From Rathayibacter_A sp036510655 (lineage in GTDB: Bacteria; Actinomycetota; Actinomycetes; Actinomycetales; Microbacteriaceae): a DNA stretch of 64,000 nt. Where the stretch lies: positions 1 through 64,000 of the forward strand of contig DATCDQ010000009.1 of assembly GCA_036510655.1 (NCBI GenBank). Reading direction: 5' to 3'. A program made the position numbers and the translations under genes. Below, one piece after another: positions 1 through 7,607 of the stretch. A model generated the notes under the pieces. That model was not told the DNA's origin and did no database searches. It saw only the letters and a list, made by a program, of their open reading frames with translations. How positions within the stretch are numbered: position 1 is the first letter of the stretch; each line of letters starts with the position of its first letter.

Positions 1-137
1 TGCACCAAGATTACAGCACACATCAACACGAATCGGTATACGACACACATATTTCCTGACTACATTTTCAGTCTCAAAACACGGCGTGTCGCCCGGAAAG
101 ACAGGGAACTACCCCAAAACGCCGCCGTAACTTCGGC

Positions 138-1442
138 CTAACGAGGCATCCGGTCCCGCTCGCGCACGAAGTCGATTACTTCCGCGTCACGTCCCGGCCA
201 GGTCAGCGACGTTGCCGCCGCCGGAGTGGTCGCGATCACCTTCCCGTGCGTGACCACATGCGTCGGTCGCACCTGGCGGCGGATGACATCGAACGGATCC
301 GCAGCGGGAAGCACGATAAAACTGGCTGGACGGCCCACCTCTATTCCATAGTCCTCGGCCAAACCGAGAACGGCCGCCGGTCGATCGGTGATCATCCGGA
401 AGCACTCCTCGATCTCGGCAGGCGAGGTCAGCTGGGTCGCGACGGCCCCGACGTATGCGACGAGCACGGCATTACCCGTCCCCATCGGAAACCACGGATC
501 CATGATGTCGTCGTTGCCGAAGGCCACGTTCACGCCTGCCGCAAGCAGCTCCTTCACCTGAGTCAGTCCGCGTCGCTTCGGATAGCCATCGAAGCGGCCC
601 TGCAAGTGGAGATTGACCACGGGATTGCACACCAAGTTGATGCCGGAGCGGGCGATGATGCGATGCAGTTTGTAGCTGTACGCGGCGTTGTACGAACCCA
701 TCGCGGTCGTGTGACTGGCGGTGACGCGATCGCGCAGCCCGGTGCGCTGCGCCTTCGTCGCGAGCACCTCGATGAAGCGGGACTGCTCATCGTCGATCTC
801 GTCGCAGTGTGCGTCGACGCGAAGTCCGTAGCGTTCGGCGATATTGATGGCGGTGTCGATCGAGCCGACCCCGTCTTCACGGGTGTCTTCGAAGTGCGGG
901 ATGGCGCCGATCACGTCGACACCGCGTCGCGCCGCTTCTTCCATGAGTTCCGCACCGCCCGGGAACGAGTTGATTCCCTCCTGCGGGAAAGCGACCAACT
1001 GCAAGCCGATGACATCCTTGACGCGGTCACGCACCTCAAGCAGTGCATCGAGCGCGACGAGGCTGCGATCGGCGACATCGACATGACTGCGCACGTGCAG
1101 GGTACCGTTCGCCGCATACCAGCGGAGCACCTCCTCGGCCCTGGAGATGACATCCTCGCGGCTGAGCATGGGCTTCCGCTCGGACCAGCACGCGATGCCT
1201 TCCCAGAGCGTGCCGCTTTCGTTCCAACGCGGTTCCCCAGCCGTGAGTGTCGCATCCAGGTGCACGTGCGGCTCAACGTAAGGCGCGTTGACCAGTGCGC
1301 CCTCCGCGCGGATGACCTGCTTCGCCTCCGGTGGCTCGTCGGATGCCGGCACGATCGCCACGAAGCGCCCGCCATCGACGTGGATGTCCACGGGGTCGTC
1401 TCGATCGACGCGTCGAGCGCCGCTGACCACGAGATCGATCAT
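138..1442 (-). CDS. Cytosine-deaminase-like amidohydrolase
   Basis: Metal-dependent amidohydrolase (TIM barrel) of the CodA cytosine deaminase family, which removes an exocyclic amine from a pyrimidine or a related cyclic amidine in the cytoplasm. Visible metal and catalytic motifs are PHVHLD (His59, His61), HCDE (212-215), SHTTAMG (from 243) and GNDDIMDPW (from 309). The ATG at 1442 is chosen because it forms an ATGA overlap with the stop of the upstream ureohydrolase; a longer in-frame start at 1502 would run 60 bases into that gene. It is the last gene of the permease-deacetylase-ureohydrolase-amidohydrolase operon. CodA-family enzymes can also act on creatinine or isocytosine-like rings, and the neighbours make a non-cytosine substrate plausible. 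The family is secure; the substrate is not. Confidence 0.88.
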   Translation of the reverse strand: MIDLVVSGARRVDRDDPVDIHVDGGRFVAIVPASDEPPEAKQVIRAEGALVNAPYVEPHVHLDATLTAGEPRWNESGTLWEGIACWSERKPMLSREDVISRAEEVLRWYAANGTLHVRSHVDVADRSLVALDALLEVRDRVKDVIGLQLVAFPQEGINSFPGGAELMEEAARRGVDVIGAIPHFEDTREDGVGSIDTAINIAERYGLRVDAHCDEIDDEQSRFIEVLATKAQRTGLRDRVTASHTTAMGSYNAAYSYKLHRIIARSGINLVCNPVVNLHLQGRFDGYPKRRGLTQVKELLAAGVNVAFGNDDIMDPWFPMGTGNAVLVAYVGAVATQLTSPAEIEECFRMITDRPAAVLGLAEDYGIEVGRPASFIVLPAADPFDVIRRQVRPTHVVTHGKVIATTPAAATSLTWPGRDAEVIDFVRERDRMPR

Positions 1443-2428
1443 CGCCCTGCCCCCGTAGCTGTGCTTGTCTGTGCCCCCAGTTGTGCCGCTGCCATGAGAC
1501 ACATCGTTTCATATGCGATCGTCGCGGCGGCCAGCGACGTGATCTCGGCGTGATCGTATGCCGGGCTCACCTCGACCACGTCGACGCCGACCAGCTGCCG
1601 GCCCGGCAGGGCGCGCAACAGCGCGAGGAGCTCCCGAGAGGTGAATCCGCCCATCTCCGGCGTGCCGGTTCCCGGCGCGAATGCCGGGTCCAGCACATCG
1701 ATGTCGACCGACAAATACAGGGGCGTGTCGCCGATCCGCTCCAGAACGCGACGGACAACCTCGTCGACACCGAGCCTGTCGAAATCGCTGGCGCGGATCG
1801 TGGAGAAGCCGAACCCGGCATCCGCCACAAGATCCTGCGCATCGTAGAGCGGACCCCTGATGCCGACATGGATCGACGAGCCCTTCAGCAGTAGTCCTTC
1901 CTCGAATGCGCGGCGGAACACCGTGCCGTGTGTTCGATCTGCGCCGAAGTAGCTGTCCCACGTGTCGAGGTGCGCGTCGAAGTGGATGAGCGCCACCGGC
2001 CCGTGCTTGCGCGCGATCGCTCGCAAAGTGCCGAGTGCGATTGTGTGGTCGCCTCCGAGCGTCACGAGCTTCTGCCCCGATGCGATCACAGCGCTCGCCG
2101 CATCGTCGATCTGCTGGAGAGCCTCATCGATGTTGTACGGATTGCACGGAACGTCGCCGGCGTCGACCGCCTGCAACACACTGAATGGCGCTACGTCAAG
2201 CTCGGGGTTGAACGCCGGCCTCAGATTGCGTGACGCTTGGCGGATTGCCGACGGCCCGAACCGGGCACCGGGCCTGAATGAAACGCCTCCGTCGAACGGA
2301 GCTCCGAGAACTGCCACATCGTAGCTCGCCACCTGATCGATGCGCGGCAGCCGGGCGAAGGTCGGCGCGCCCGCGTAGCGAGGGATTTTCGTGCCATCTG
2401 CCGGCGGAATGATGTCGTGCGCGTCCAT
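1439..2428 (-). CDS. Ureohydrolase (agmatinase/guanidino-acid hydrolase family)
   Basis: Binuclear manganese ureohydrolase, the family that hydrolyses guanidino compounds to urea plus an amine or amino acid. The metal-binding signatures are present: GGDHT (125-129), HFDAHLDTWD (Asp151, His153, Asp155) and SVDIDVLDPAFAPGTGTPE (Asp242, Asp244). At 329 residues it has the usual length for agmatinase, guanidinobutyrase or guanidinopropionase. It begins six bases after the stop of the PuuE-like gene and its stop overlaps the next start (ATGA), so it is translationally coupled within the operon. The context of a cyclic-base permease and two ring-acting amidohydrolases suggests a guanidino acid made by ring opening as substrate rather than agmatine. 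That is inference. Confidence 0.88.
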   Translation of the reverse strand: MDAHDIIPPADGTKIPRYAGAPTFARLPRIDQVASYDVAVLGAPFDGGVSFRPGARFGPSAIRQASRNLRPAFNPELDVAPFSVLQAVDAGDVPCNPYNIDEALQQIDDAASAVIASGQKLVTLGGDHTIALGTLRAIARKHGPVALIHFDAHLDTWDSYFGADRTHGTVFRRAFEEGLLLKGSSIHVGIRGPLYDAQDLVADAGFGFSTIRASDFDRLGVDEVVRRVLERIGDTPLYLSVDIDVLDPAFAPGTGTPEMGGFTSRELLALLRALPGRQLVGVDVVEVSPAYDHAEITSLAAATIAYETMCLMAAAQLGAQTSTATGAGR

Positions 2429-2434
2429 GTCAGT

Positions 2435-3328
2435 TCACATTTCTGGTTGAGGGAATACCCGAGGCGTAAGTCCCAGCGAACGAGTGTGCTGCGCGATCTG
2501 TTCGGCCGTCGCGATCCACAGATCGTCCCACTCGGACATCTGATCGATCAGCGTCTCGAGGGTGCGAAGCCTGCCCAGTCGGCCGCTGAGGAACGGATGC
2601 GCGGTGAGCGCGAAGCATCCGCCGAATCGGTGGGATTCGGCCAGCTCAGCACTCCACATCGCCAAGGCCTTGGCCGGGTCCTCGATCAGCCCGGAGCCGA
2701 ACACCTCGGGCAGATAGGCGTATTGTTCCCAGTCGTCGAGGGACCACGAGACCGGGATCTCGACCACGGCGCGAGCGCCGGCGTCCGGATGCTCGGCCAG
2801 CTCGTAAGGAACGTCGGAGTCCATGAGGCTTGAGTCATACAGGAATCCACGATCCAGGAGCAGGCCCGCTGTGGCGTACGTCGTCTCCCACATCGGCGCG
2901 CGATAGCCGACCGGCCGAACACCCACAACGCGTTCCACGGCGTCGAGTCCGCGATCGAGGACATCCGCTTCCTCTTGTACAGACATTCCCTGGATCGCCT
3001 CGTGCAGGTAGCCGTGGTGCGCGATCTCATGTCCGTCGTCGCGCACGCGTCGGAGCAGATCCGGATACCGCTCGGCAGTGTACCCAGGACAGAAGAAGGT
3101 TGCGCGAAGCTCTCGCCGTTTCAGCATCGCGAGGATGCGGGGCATGCCCGTGACCGCTCCATACGCCTGGTGCGACATGACCGACAGCCGCGTGCGATTC
3201 TGCGGGTTCGCGGTGAGGACGACGGATTCGTCATCCATGTCGAAACCGAGCGTCACAGCGGAACGCATTCGACCGGGCCAGTCGATCGGATCGGCAGGAC
3301 GCGTTGCATCCCGCCCTTCAACCGTCAC
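2435..3328 (-). CDS. Polysaccharide-deacetylase-fold cyclic amidohydrolase (PuuE-like)
   Basis: A protein of 297 residues with the NodB/polysaccharide deacetylase fold. The early FDMDDES motif (from residue 29), HHGYLHE (104-110) and especially the C-terminal HPFLSGRLGRLRTLETLI block resemble PuuE-type allantoinases, which open a hydantoin ring, more than secreted chitin or peptidoglycan deacetylases. There is no signal peptide, which fits a cytoplasmic role. The start is the GTG at 3328, which makes a GTGA overlap with the permease stop; the frame stays open far upstream but only as a shadow of the permease gene. In the operon it sits directly after a nucleobase/hydantoin permease and before a ureohydrolase, so a cyclic amide or cyclic guanidine substrate is likely. 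The exact reaction is unknown. Confidence 0.8.
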   Translation of the reverse strand: MTVEGRDATRPADPIDWPGRMRSAVTLGFDMDDESVVLTANPQNRTRLSVMSHQAYGAVTGMPRILAMLKRRELRATFFCPGYTAERYPDLLRRVRDDGHEIAHHGYLHEAIQGMSVQEEADVLDRGLDAVERVVGVRPVGYRAPMWETTYATAGLLLDRGFLYDSSLMDSDVPYELAEHPDAGARAVVEIPVSWSLDDWEQYAYLPEVFGSGLIEDPAKALAMWSAELAESHRFGGCFALTAHPFLSGRLGRLRTLETLIDQMSEWDDLWIATAEQIAQHTRSLGLTPRVFPQPEM

Positions 3329-4746
3329 TTCGTCGCCGGCGTCAAGTCGCGCGATCGTGACGTGACAGCGAGGCCGATCCAGTAGGCGAGACCGGCGACG
3401 ACTGCCCCGGCGAGCCAGGACAGGTCGATGCCGCCGAGCGCCGTCGCGCCGAAGCCCTGCAGCCAGGTCGGCACGGCGTATTCGAAGTTCCACGTCGCGA
3501 TGATGCCGAGCACGAACGCGATGATCGCCGGCCAGGAGATATCGGGAATCGCCTTCGATCTCGGCGGCTCGAAAAGCGCGGGGACGTCGATGTTTCCCTT
3601 CTTCACACCATAGAAGTGGATGAGCATGATCGTTGCCCACGGTGCAACCCACGTGACGAGCCCACTGAGCCAGCCGTCCAGACTCGAGGCGAAGTCGCCG
3701 TTCAGAATCAGATAGATATTGAAGACGAGCGCGAGCACGCCGACGCCGTAGCTCAGCTTGCGACGGTCGATATTCCAATCCAAGGTGAGCGCCGAGAGGC
3801 TGCACGAGTAGATGTTCAACACGTTGGTCGCGATCGGCCCGTGGATGACGAGGAAGATCACGGGGATCGCTAAGAACCCGAACGCGTCGACCACGAGCTG
3901 CCCCGGGTCGACCGTCTGCGAGATCGTTGCAAGTGTCGCGCCGAAGATTCCAAGCCACACGGTGGGGATGAACTGCCCGAGCACACTGCCGAAATAGAGT
4001 TTGACGCGCGAGACGGAAGGCGACACGAATCGCGAATAGTCGGATGCGTATGCGAACCACGTGATGCCCCAGCCGATGCCGATTGCGGTCATCAGCGTCG
4101 TGGCCGAACTCCACAGCGCCACACCTTCGAGGCCCTTGCCGCTGTAGTTCCAGTGGACTCCTGAACTCGTCCAGGCCACGATAGTCATCGCCGCGAGCAC
4201 AGCAAGTGTGATCGGCACCGTCCAGCGCTCGAACCGCGCGATGGCGCGGAATCCGACGGCGGCTAGCCAGACCTGGAGGCCCATGATGACGACGGCCACG
4301 ACGATCTTGAACGGCAGCCCGCCATTGAACCCCAGTTTTGCGAACAGTGCAACCACCAGGTCCAAGATGATCCACGTGTTGATCGCACACCAGCCGATTG
4401 CGAGGAGGCCTTGCAACAGAGCGGGAAAGTACGCGCCGCGCCGGCCGAATGCGCTTCGGGAAAGAACCATCTGGCTGACGGCCGTGCGCTGCCCCATCAG
4501 GACGAAGAATCCGAAGGTGGCCATCCCGATGATGTTGCCGGTCACCAGGATGAGAATCGTTTGAAACAGACTGAGGCCCAGATTGATACCGAGGGCGCCG
4601 AGCACCCAATTGATCGGGGCGACGTTCGCACCGCACCAGATCCAGAATTGGTGTGAGACGGTGGACGTTCTTGCGTTCTCAGGGATCGGCATGAGCGAGT
4701 GCTCGGCCGCCTCCGTTGTTTGGAGATCGTCATTGACCAACGACAC
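3325..4746 (-). CDS. NCS1-family permease (cytosine/purine/hydantoin)
   Basis: Integral membrane symporter of the nucleobase-cation-symport-1 family, importing cytosine, purines, allantoin or hydantoins. It shows about twelve hydrophobic helices over 473 residues and family-typical N-terminal sequence (WCGANVAPINWVLGALG near residue 38, followed by an SRSAFGRRGAYFPALLQ loop). The chosen start is the GTG at 4746, five bases downstream of a strong AGGAGG; the frame extends further 5' to a TTG at 4803, but that TTG is the -35 box of a good promoter. It is the first gene of the four-gene operon, so it probably imports the substrate of the enzymes encoded behind it. Confidence 0.87.
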   Translation of the reverse strand: MSLVNDDLQTTEAAEHSLMPIPENARTSTVSHQFWIWCGANVAPINWVLGALGINLGLSLFQTILILVTGNIIGMATFGFFVLMGQRTAVSQMVLSRSAFGRRGAYFPALLQGLLAIGWCAINTWIILDLVVALFAKLGFNGGLPFKIVVAVVIMGLQVWLAAVGFRAIARFERWTVPITLAVLAAMTIVAWTSSGVHWNYSGKGLEGVALWSSATTLMTAIGIGWGITWFAYASDYSRFVSPSVSRVKLYFGSVLGQFIPTVWLGIFGATLATISQTVDPGQLVVDAFGFLAIPVIFLVIHGPIATNVLNIYSCSLSALTLDWNIDRRKLSYGVGVLALVFNIYLILNGDFASSLDGWLSGLVTWVAPWATIMLIHFYGVKKGNIDVPALFEPPRSKAIPDISWPAIIAFVLGIIATWNFEYAVPTWLQGFGATALGGIDLSWLAGAVVAGLAYWIGLAVTSRSRDLTPATK

Positions 4747-4773
4747 GGGTCCTCCTGCGTTTAAGGTGTGCTC

Positions 4774-4803
4774 AGTATTCACCTGCCTTGTACGATGCGT
4801 CAA
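4774..4803 (-). promoter_or_regulatory. Sigma-A-type promoter of the permease operon
   Basis: On the minus strand TTGACG (4803-4798) is followed after 18 bases by AATACT (4779-4774), close to the sigma-70/sigma-A consensus. It lies about 27 bases upstream of the permease GTG and its AGGAGG. It probably drives the whole permease-amidohydrolase operon. Confidence 0.65.
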
Positions 4804-4843
4804 TAGGTGTTTTCATATGTGGTAAGCAGATTTACGGCGCTTC

Positions 4844-4863
4844 GGTCCGAAACTGTTCGGACC
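4844..4863. promoter_or_regulatory. Palindromic operator candidate
   Basis: Perfect inverted repeat with 8-bp arms GGTCCGAA and TTCGGACC separated by ACTG. It lies in the 169-bp gap between the divergent permease operon and the XRE-cupin gene, upstream of both starts. It is a natural binding site for the dimeric regulator encoded next to it. No binding data are visible here. Confidence 0.5.
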
Positions 4864-4915
4864 TAGCTGCCGACCTGCCGCTGGTCGAGGCGGCGAATAG
4901 CAGACGGGGGCAGTC

Positions 4916-5491
4916 GTGACCGAGGCGGATACGTCGAATACCGGAGCGGCCGACGAGCGAGTCGGCCACCGCATCCGTCAACTACGCGGCGCGAAGGGCC
5001 TGTCCTCGAAAGAGCTCGCTGCACGCGCCGGGCTGACCGCCTCATACATCAGTCGAATCGAGAATGCGAAGGTGAGCCCGACGGTTGCAACTCTCGGCAA
5101 GGTCGTGCAGGCAATGGGAGAGACGTTTGCGAGCTTGTTCGAAGACGCACAGGCGGCGGGTCCCGTGGTGCGTGCAGCCGATCGGCATCCGCTCCACAGC
5201 AGGGGCGTCGACGACTACCGCGTGACTCCGGCGTGGGCGTCGCGGTTGGTGGTCGTGGAATCGGTTGTGAGCGCGGGGCAAGCCAGCGGTGGTCAGCCGC
5301 ACGCTCATCCGGGTGACGAAGAGTGTGTTCTGGTCCTCGAGGGTCAGCTGACCGTGTGGTTGGACAACCGCGAGTATCTCCTGGGGCCTGGGGATTCCGC
5401 GACCTATCTGTGCCAGTTGCCGCACCGGTGGCGCAATGCCGGCACGGACCCGAGCCGAGTCCTGTGGATCATCACACCGGCGATCTACTGA
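4916..5491 (+). CDS. XRE-family regulator with C-terminal cupin domain
   Basis: A transcription factor of 191 residues. Residues about 15-70 form a Cro/CI-type helix-turn-helix (RIRQLRGAKGLSSKELAARAGLTASYISRIENAKVSPTVATL). Residues about 120-190 form a cupin fold (HAHPGDEECVLVLEGQL, then LLGPGDSATY) that probably senses a small ligand. The start is GTG with a short purine-rich stretch in front. It is divergent from the permease operon, and such XRE-cupin proteins usually control the adjacent catabolic genes, so it is the likely regulator of that operon. The palindrome at 4844-4863 is a candidate site. Confidence 0.88.
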   Translation: MTEADTSNTGAADERVGHRIRQLRGAKGLSSKELAARAGLTASYISRIENAKVSPTVATLGKVVQAMGETFASLFEDAQAAGPVVRAADRHPLHSRGVDDYRVTPAWASRLVVVESVVSAGQASGGQPHAHPGDEECVLVLEGQLTVWLDNREYLLGPGDSATYLCQLPHRWRNAGTDPSRVLWIITPAIY

Positions 5492-5527
5492 GTGCTCCGC
5501 CGAGCGCGGCCCCCGAATCGGAGATCA

Positions 5528-6514
5528 CTAGCGATTGACGTAGCCCAAGTGCAGCTCGTTGTACCGATCGCCCTGAACTCCCATACGACTGACGAGCGAG
5601 TCAAGGTCAGTGATCTCGTCAGCAGAGAGCCCGACGGCAGTTGACCCGGCGTTCTCCTCAATTCGCGATGTACGCCGAGTCCCGGGGATCGGGGCGATCC
5701 AGGGCTGTTGGGCGAGTAGCCATGCCAGGGCGATCTGACCGGGAGTCGCGCCCTTGTCGTTCGCGAGCTCGGAGACGCGCTCAACGATGGCGTGATTCGC
5801 ATCCCGATTCTCTGGGCTGAATCGGGGGATGGTCGAACGGACGTCCCCGTCAGCGAATGTGGTCGACGCGTCGACGGTACCTGTCAGAAATCCTTTGCCG
5901 AGCGGGCTGAACGGAACGAAGCCGATGCCGAGCTCGGCGAGCGTCGGCAGGATCTCCCGCTCTGGGTCTCGCGTCCAGAGCGAGTACTCGCTCTGGAGTG
6001 CAGTGACCGGGAAGACCCCGTGTGCGGCCCGGATCGTCGACGCGGCTGCTTCGGACAATCCGAAGTGGCGCACCTTGCCGGCCTGGACGAGTTCGCCGAC
6101 GGTGCCGGCGACATCCTCGATGGGAACGTTCGGGTCGACGCGGTGCTGATAGAAGAGGTCGATGGTGTCCGTGCGCAGCCTGCGAAGGGATTCGTCAGCG
6201 ACGCTTCTGATGCGCTCAGGGCGGCTGTCGAGGCCGACGGATTTGCCGTCCTCGATTTTCCACCCGAACTTTGTCGCGATGACGACCTGGTCGCGAACAG
6301 GCTCCAAGGCTTCGCCGACGAGCTCCTCATTGACGAAGGGTCCGTAGACCTCAGCAGTGTCGAAGAAGGTGACACCGAAGTCGAGGGCGCTGCGCAGCAC
6401 GCGGATCATTTCGTCGCGGCCGCCCGGGTTGGGGCCATAACTCTGGGACATGCCCATAGCGCCGAATCCGATTGCGGAGACTTCGAGCCCCTGGCCAAGA
6501 GTTCGTGTGTGCAT
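5528..6514 (-). CDS. Aldo/keto reductase
   Basis: NADPH-dependent oxidoreductase of the aldo/keto reductase superfamily (328 residues, TIM barrel), reducing aldehydes or ketones. The catalytic tetrad is visible: Asp52 and Tyr57 (FFDTAEVYG), Lys82 (ATKFGW) and His124 (FYQHRVD). The ATG at 6514 is preceded by AAGAAAG at a suitable distance; the frame is open further upstream without a better start. It lies 40 bases downstream of the MmyB-type regulator on the same strand and is probably cotranscribed with it. It resembles the YajO/IolS-like branch; the physiological substrate is unknown. Confidence 0.88.
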   Translation of the reverse strand: MHTRTLGQGLEVSAIGFGAMGMSQSYGPNPGGRDEMIRVLRSALDFGVTFFDTAEVYGPFVNEELVGEALEPVRDQVVIATKFGWKIEDGKSVGLDSRPERIRSVADESLRRLRTDTIDLFYQHRVDPNVPIEDVAGTVGELVQAGKVRHFGLSEAAASTIRAAHGVFPVTALQSEYSLWTRDPEREILPTLAELGIGFVPFSPLGKGFLTGTVDASTTFADGDVRSTIPRFSPENRDANHAIVERVSELANDKGATPGQIALAWLLAQQPWIAPIPGTRRTSRIEENAGSTAVGLSADEITDLDSLVSRMGVQGDRYNELHLGYVNR

Positions 6515-6554
6515 GTTTGGGTTCCGCTTTCTTCGCGTGGGTGTGCCCGAAGGC

Positions 6555-7463
6555 CTATACGTCGCTGGTCTTTGCGCTGAGTCCTGCAGCGGCGGCTGCT
6601 TCCTGCTGCCGCGTCGCCGCCCACGAAGCCAGCAGTCGGAGCGCATCGGCGGTGGGGCTGCCGGATTCTGCGCTGTAGAGGAGGAGGCTCAGGCCCGGGT
6701 CGGCCATGAGTTCGGCGCCTTCGAAGAGCAGGTCGAGGTTGCCGACGACGGGGTGGTGGAAGTGCTTTTCACCGGTGGCGTGTTTGCGCACGTCATGCGC
6801 TCCCCACTTCGCCCGGAACTCCGGGCTGCGGGTGGAGAGTTCGCCGATGAGATCCTGGAGGTCCTTGTTGTAAGGGTCACGTCCGGCCTCGGTGCGCAGG
6901 ATCGCGACGCATTGGTCGGCGGCGAGGTCCCAGTCCGGGTAGAAAAGTTCGGAGCGGCCGCGATCGAGGAACGCGAACTTGGCCAGGTTCACCGGATGCG
7001 GCTGCGTCTCGTAGAGGTCGACGTAGAGCGCGCGACCGAGCTGGTTCGCGCCCAGGATGTCGAGTCGGCCATTGCGCACGAATGCCGGTCCACCGGTGAT
7101 CGCATCCAGCATTATCTGTAGCGATGGGCGAACGTTGACGGCGCGCGAGGATCGACGGTACCGGCTGGCCGGTGACGCGTTTGCAAGGCGAGCAAGATCC
7201 GTCAGGTGTTCGCGTTCCGCTTCGTCGAGAAGAAGCGCGCGAGAAATTGCGTCGAGGATGGCTTCGGAGACTCCGGCGAGGTTTCCGCGTTCCAGCTTGG
7301 AGTAGTACTCGATGCTGACGTTGGCGAGCAGCGCCACCTCGCCGCGGCGCAGCCCGGGCACTCGCCGGTTCTGGCCGCCGGGCAACTCAACCTGCTCCGG
7401 CCGCACCTTGGCGCGGCGGGTGGTGAGGAATTCCCGCACTTCGTCCCGGTTGTTCGTGCTCAT
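6555..7463 (-). CDS. XRE/MmyB-type transcriptional regulator
   Basis: A regulator of 302 residues. The N-terminal helix-turn-helix (residues about 10-80, with RRVPGLRRGEVALLANVSIEYYSKLERGN) is followed by the MmyB-like ligand-binding domain (residues about 110-280, with RNGRLDILGANQLGRALY and HPVVGNLDLLFEG). Actinobacteria use many such proteins to control adjacent oxidoreductase and efflux genes. It is divergent from an MFS exporter and precedes an aldo/keto reductase on its own strand. A regulator at 12697-13605 has the same length and architecture, so the two are paralogues. Confidence 0.9.
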   Translation of the reverse strand: MSTNNRDEVREFLTTRRAKVRPEQVELPGGQNRRVPGLRRGEVALLANVSIEYYSKLERGNLAGVSEAILDAISRALLLDEAEREHLTDLARLANASPASRYRRSSRAVNVRPSLQIMLDAITGGPAFVRNGRLDILGANQLGRALYVDLYETQPHPVNLAKFAFLDRGRSELFYPDWDLAADQCVAILRTEAGRDPYNKDLQDLIGELSTRSPEFRAKWGAHDVRKHATGEKHFHHPVVGNLDLLFEGAELMADPGLSLLLYSAESGSPTADALRLLASWAATRQQEAAAAAGLSAKTSDV

Positions 7464-7477
7464 GTAATCGACATTAC
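7464..7477. promoter_or_regulatory. Operator-like inverted repeat at regulator start
   Basis: GTAAT-CGAC-ATTAC, a 5-4-5 inverted repeat directly abutting the ATG of the MmyB-type regulator (7463). Read on the minus strand it contains TAATGT, a possible -10 box placed so that transcription would begin at or near the ATG (leaderless). That would make the site both promoter core and autoregulatory operator. Confidence 0.4.
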
Positions 7478-7607
7478 GAGGGATCTGCGCCGGATGGGGT
7501 GTTCTGCCGGTACACCTTTCGCCAGCGCATTCCTCATGCGCGACATCTCGCGTTTGATGGTGTTTGGCGCAGCGCGCCGAAGGTCACAGACGGCAGAAGA
7601 GGCGACA

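Noticed and set aside
57..69. CTGACTACATTTT shared with the region after tRNA-Ser (60182-60194)
   Set aside because: A 13-base match between two places in 64 kb is expected by chance and no longer similarity surrounds it.
246..1553. 435-codon plus-strand frame over the CodA-like gene
   Set aside because: It is the complement of a protein with all CodA motifs in the other direction; composition is Arg/His-rich shadow sequence.
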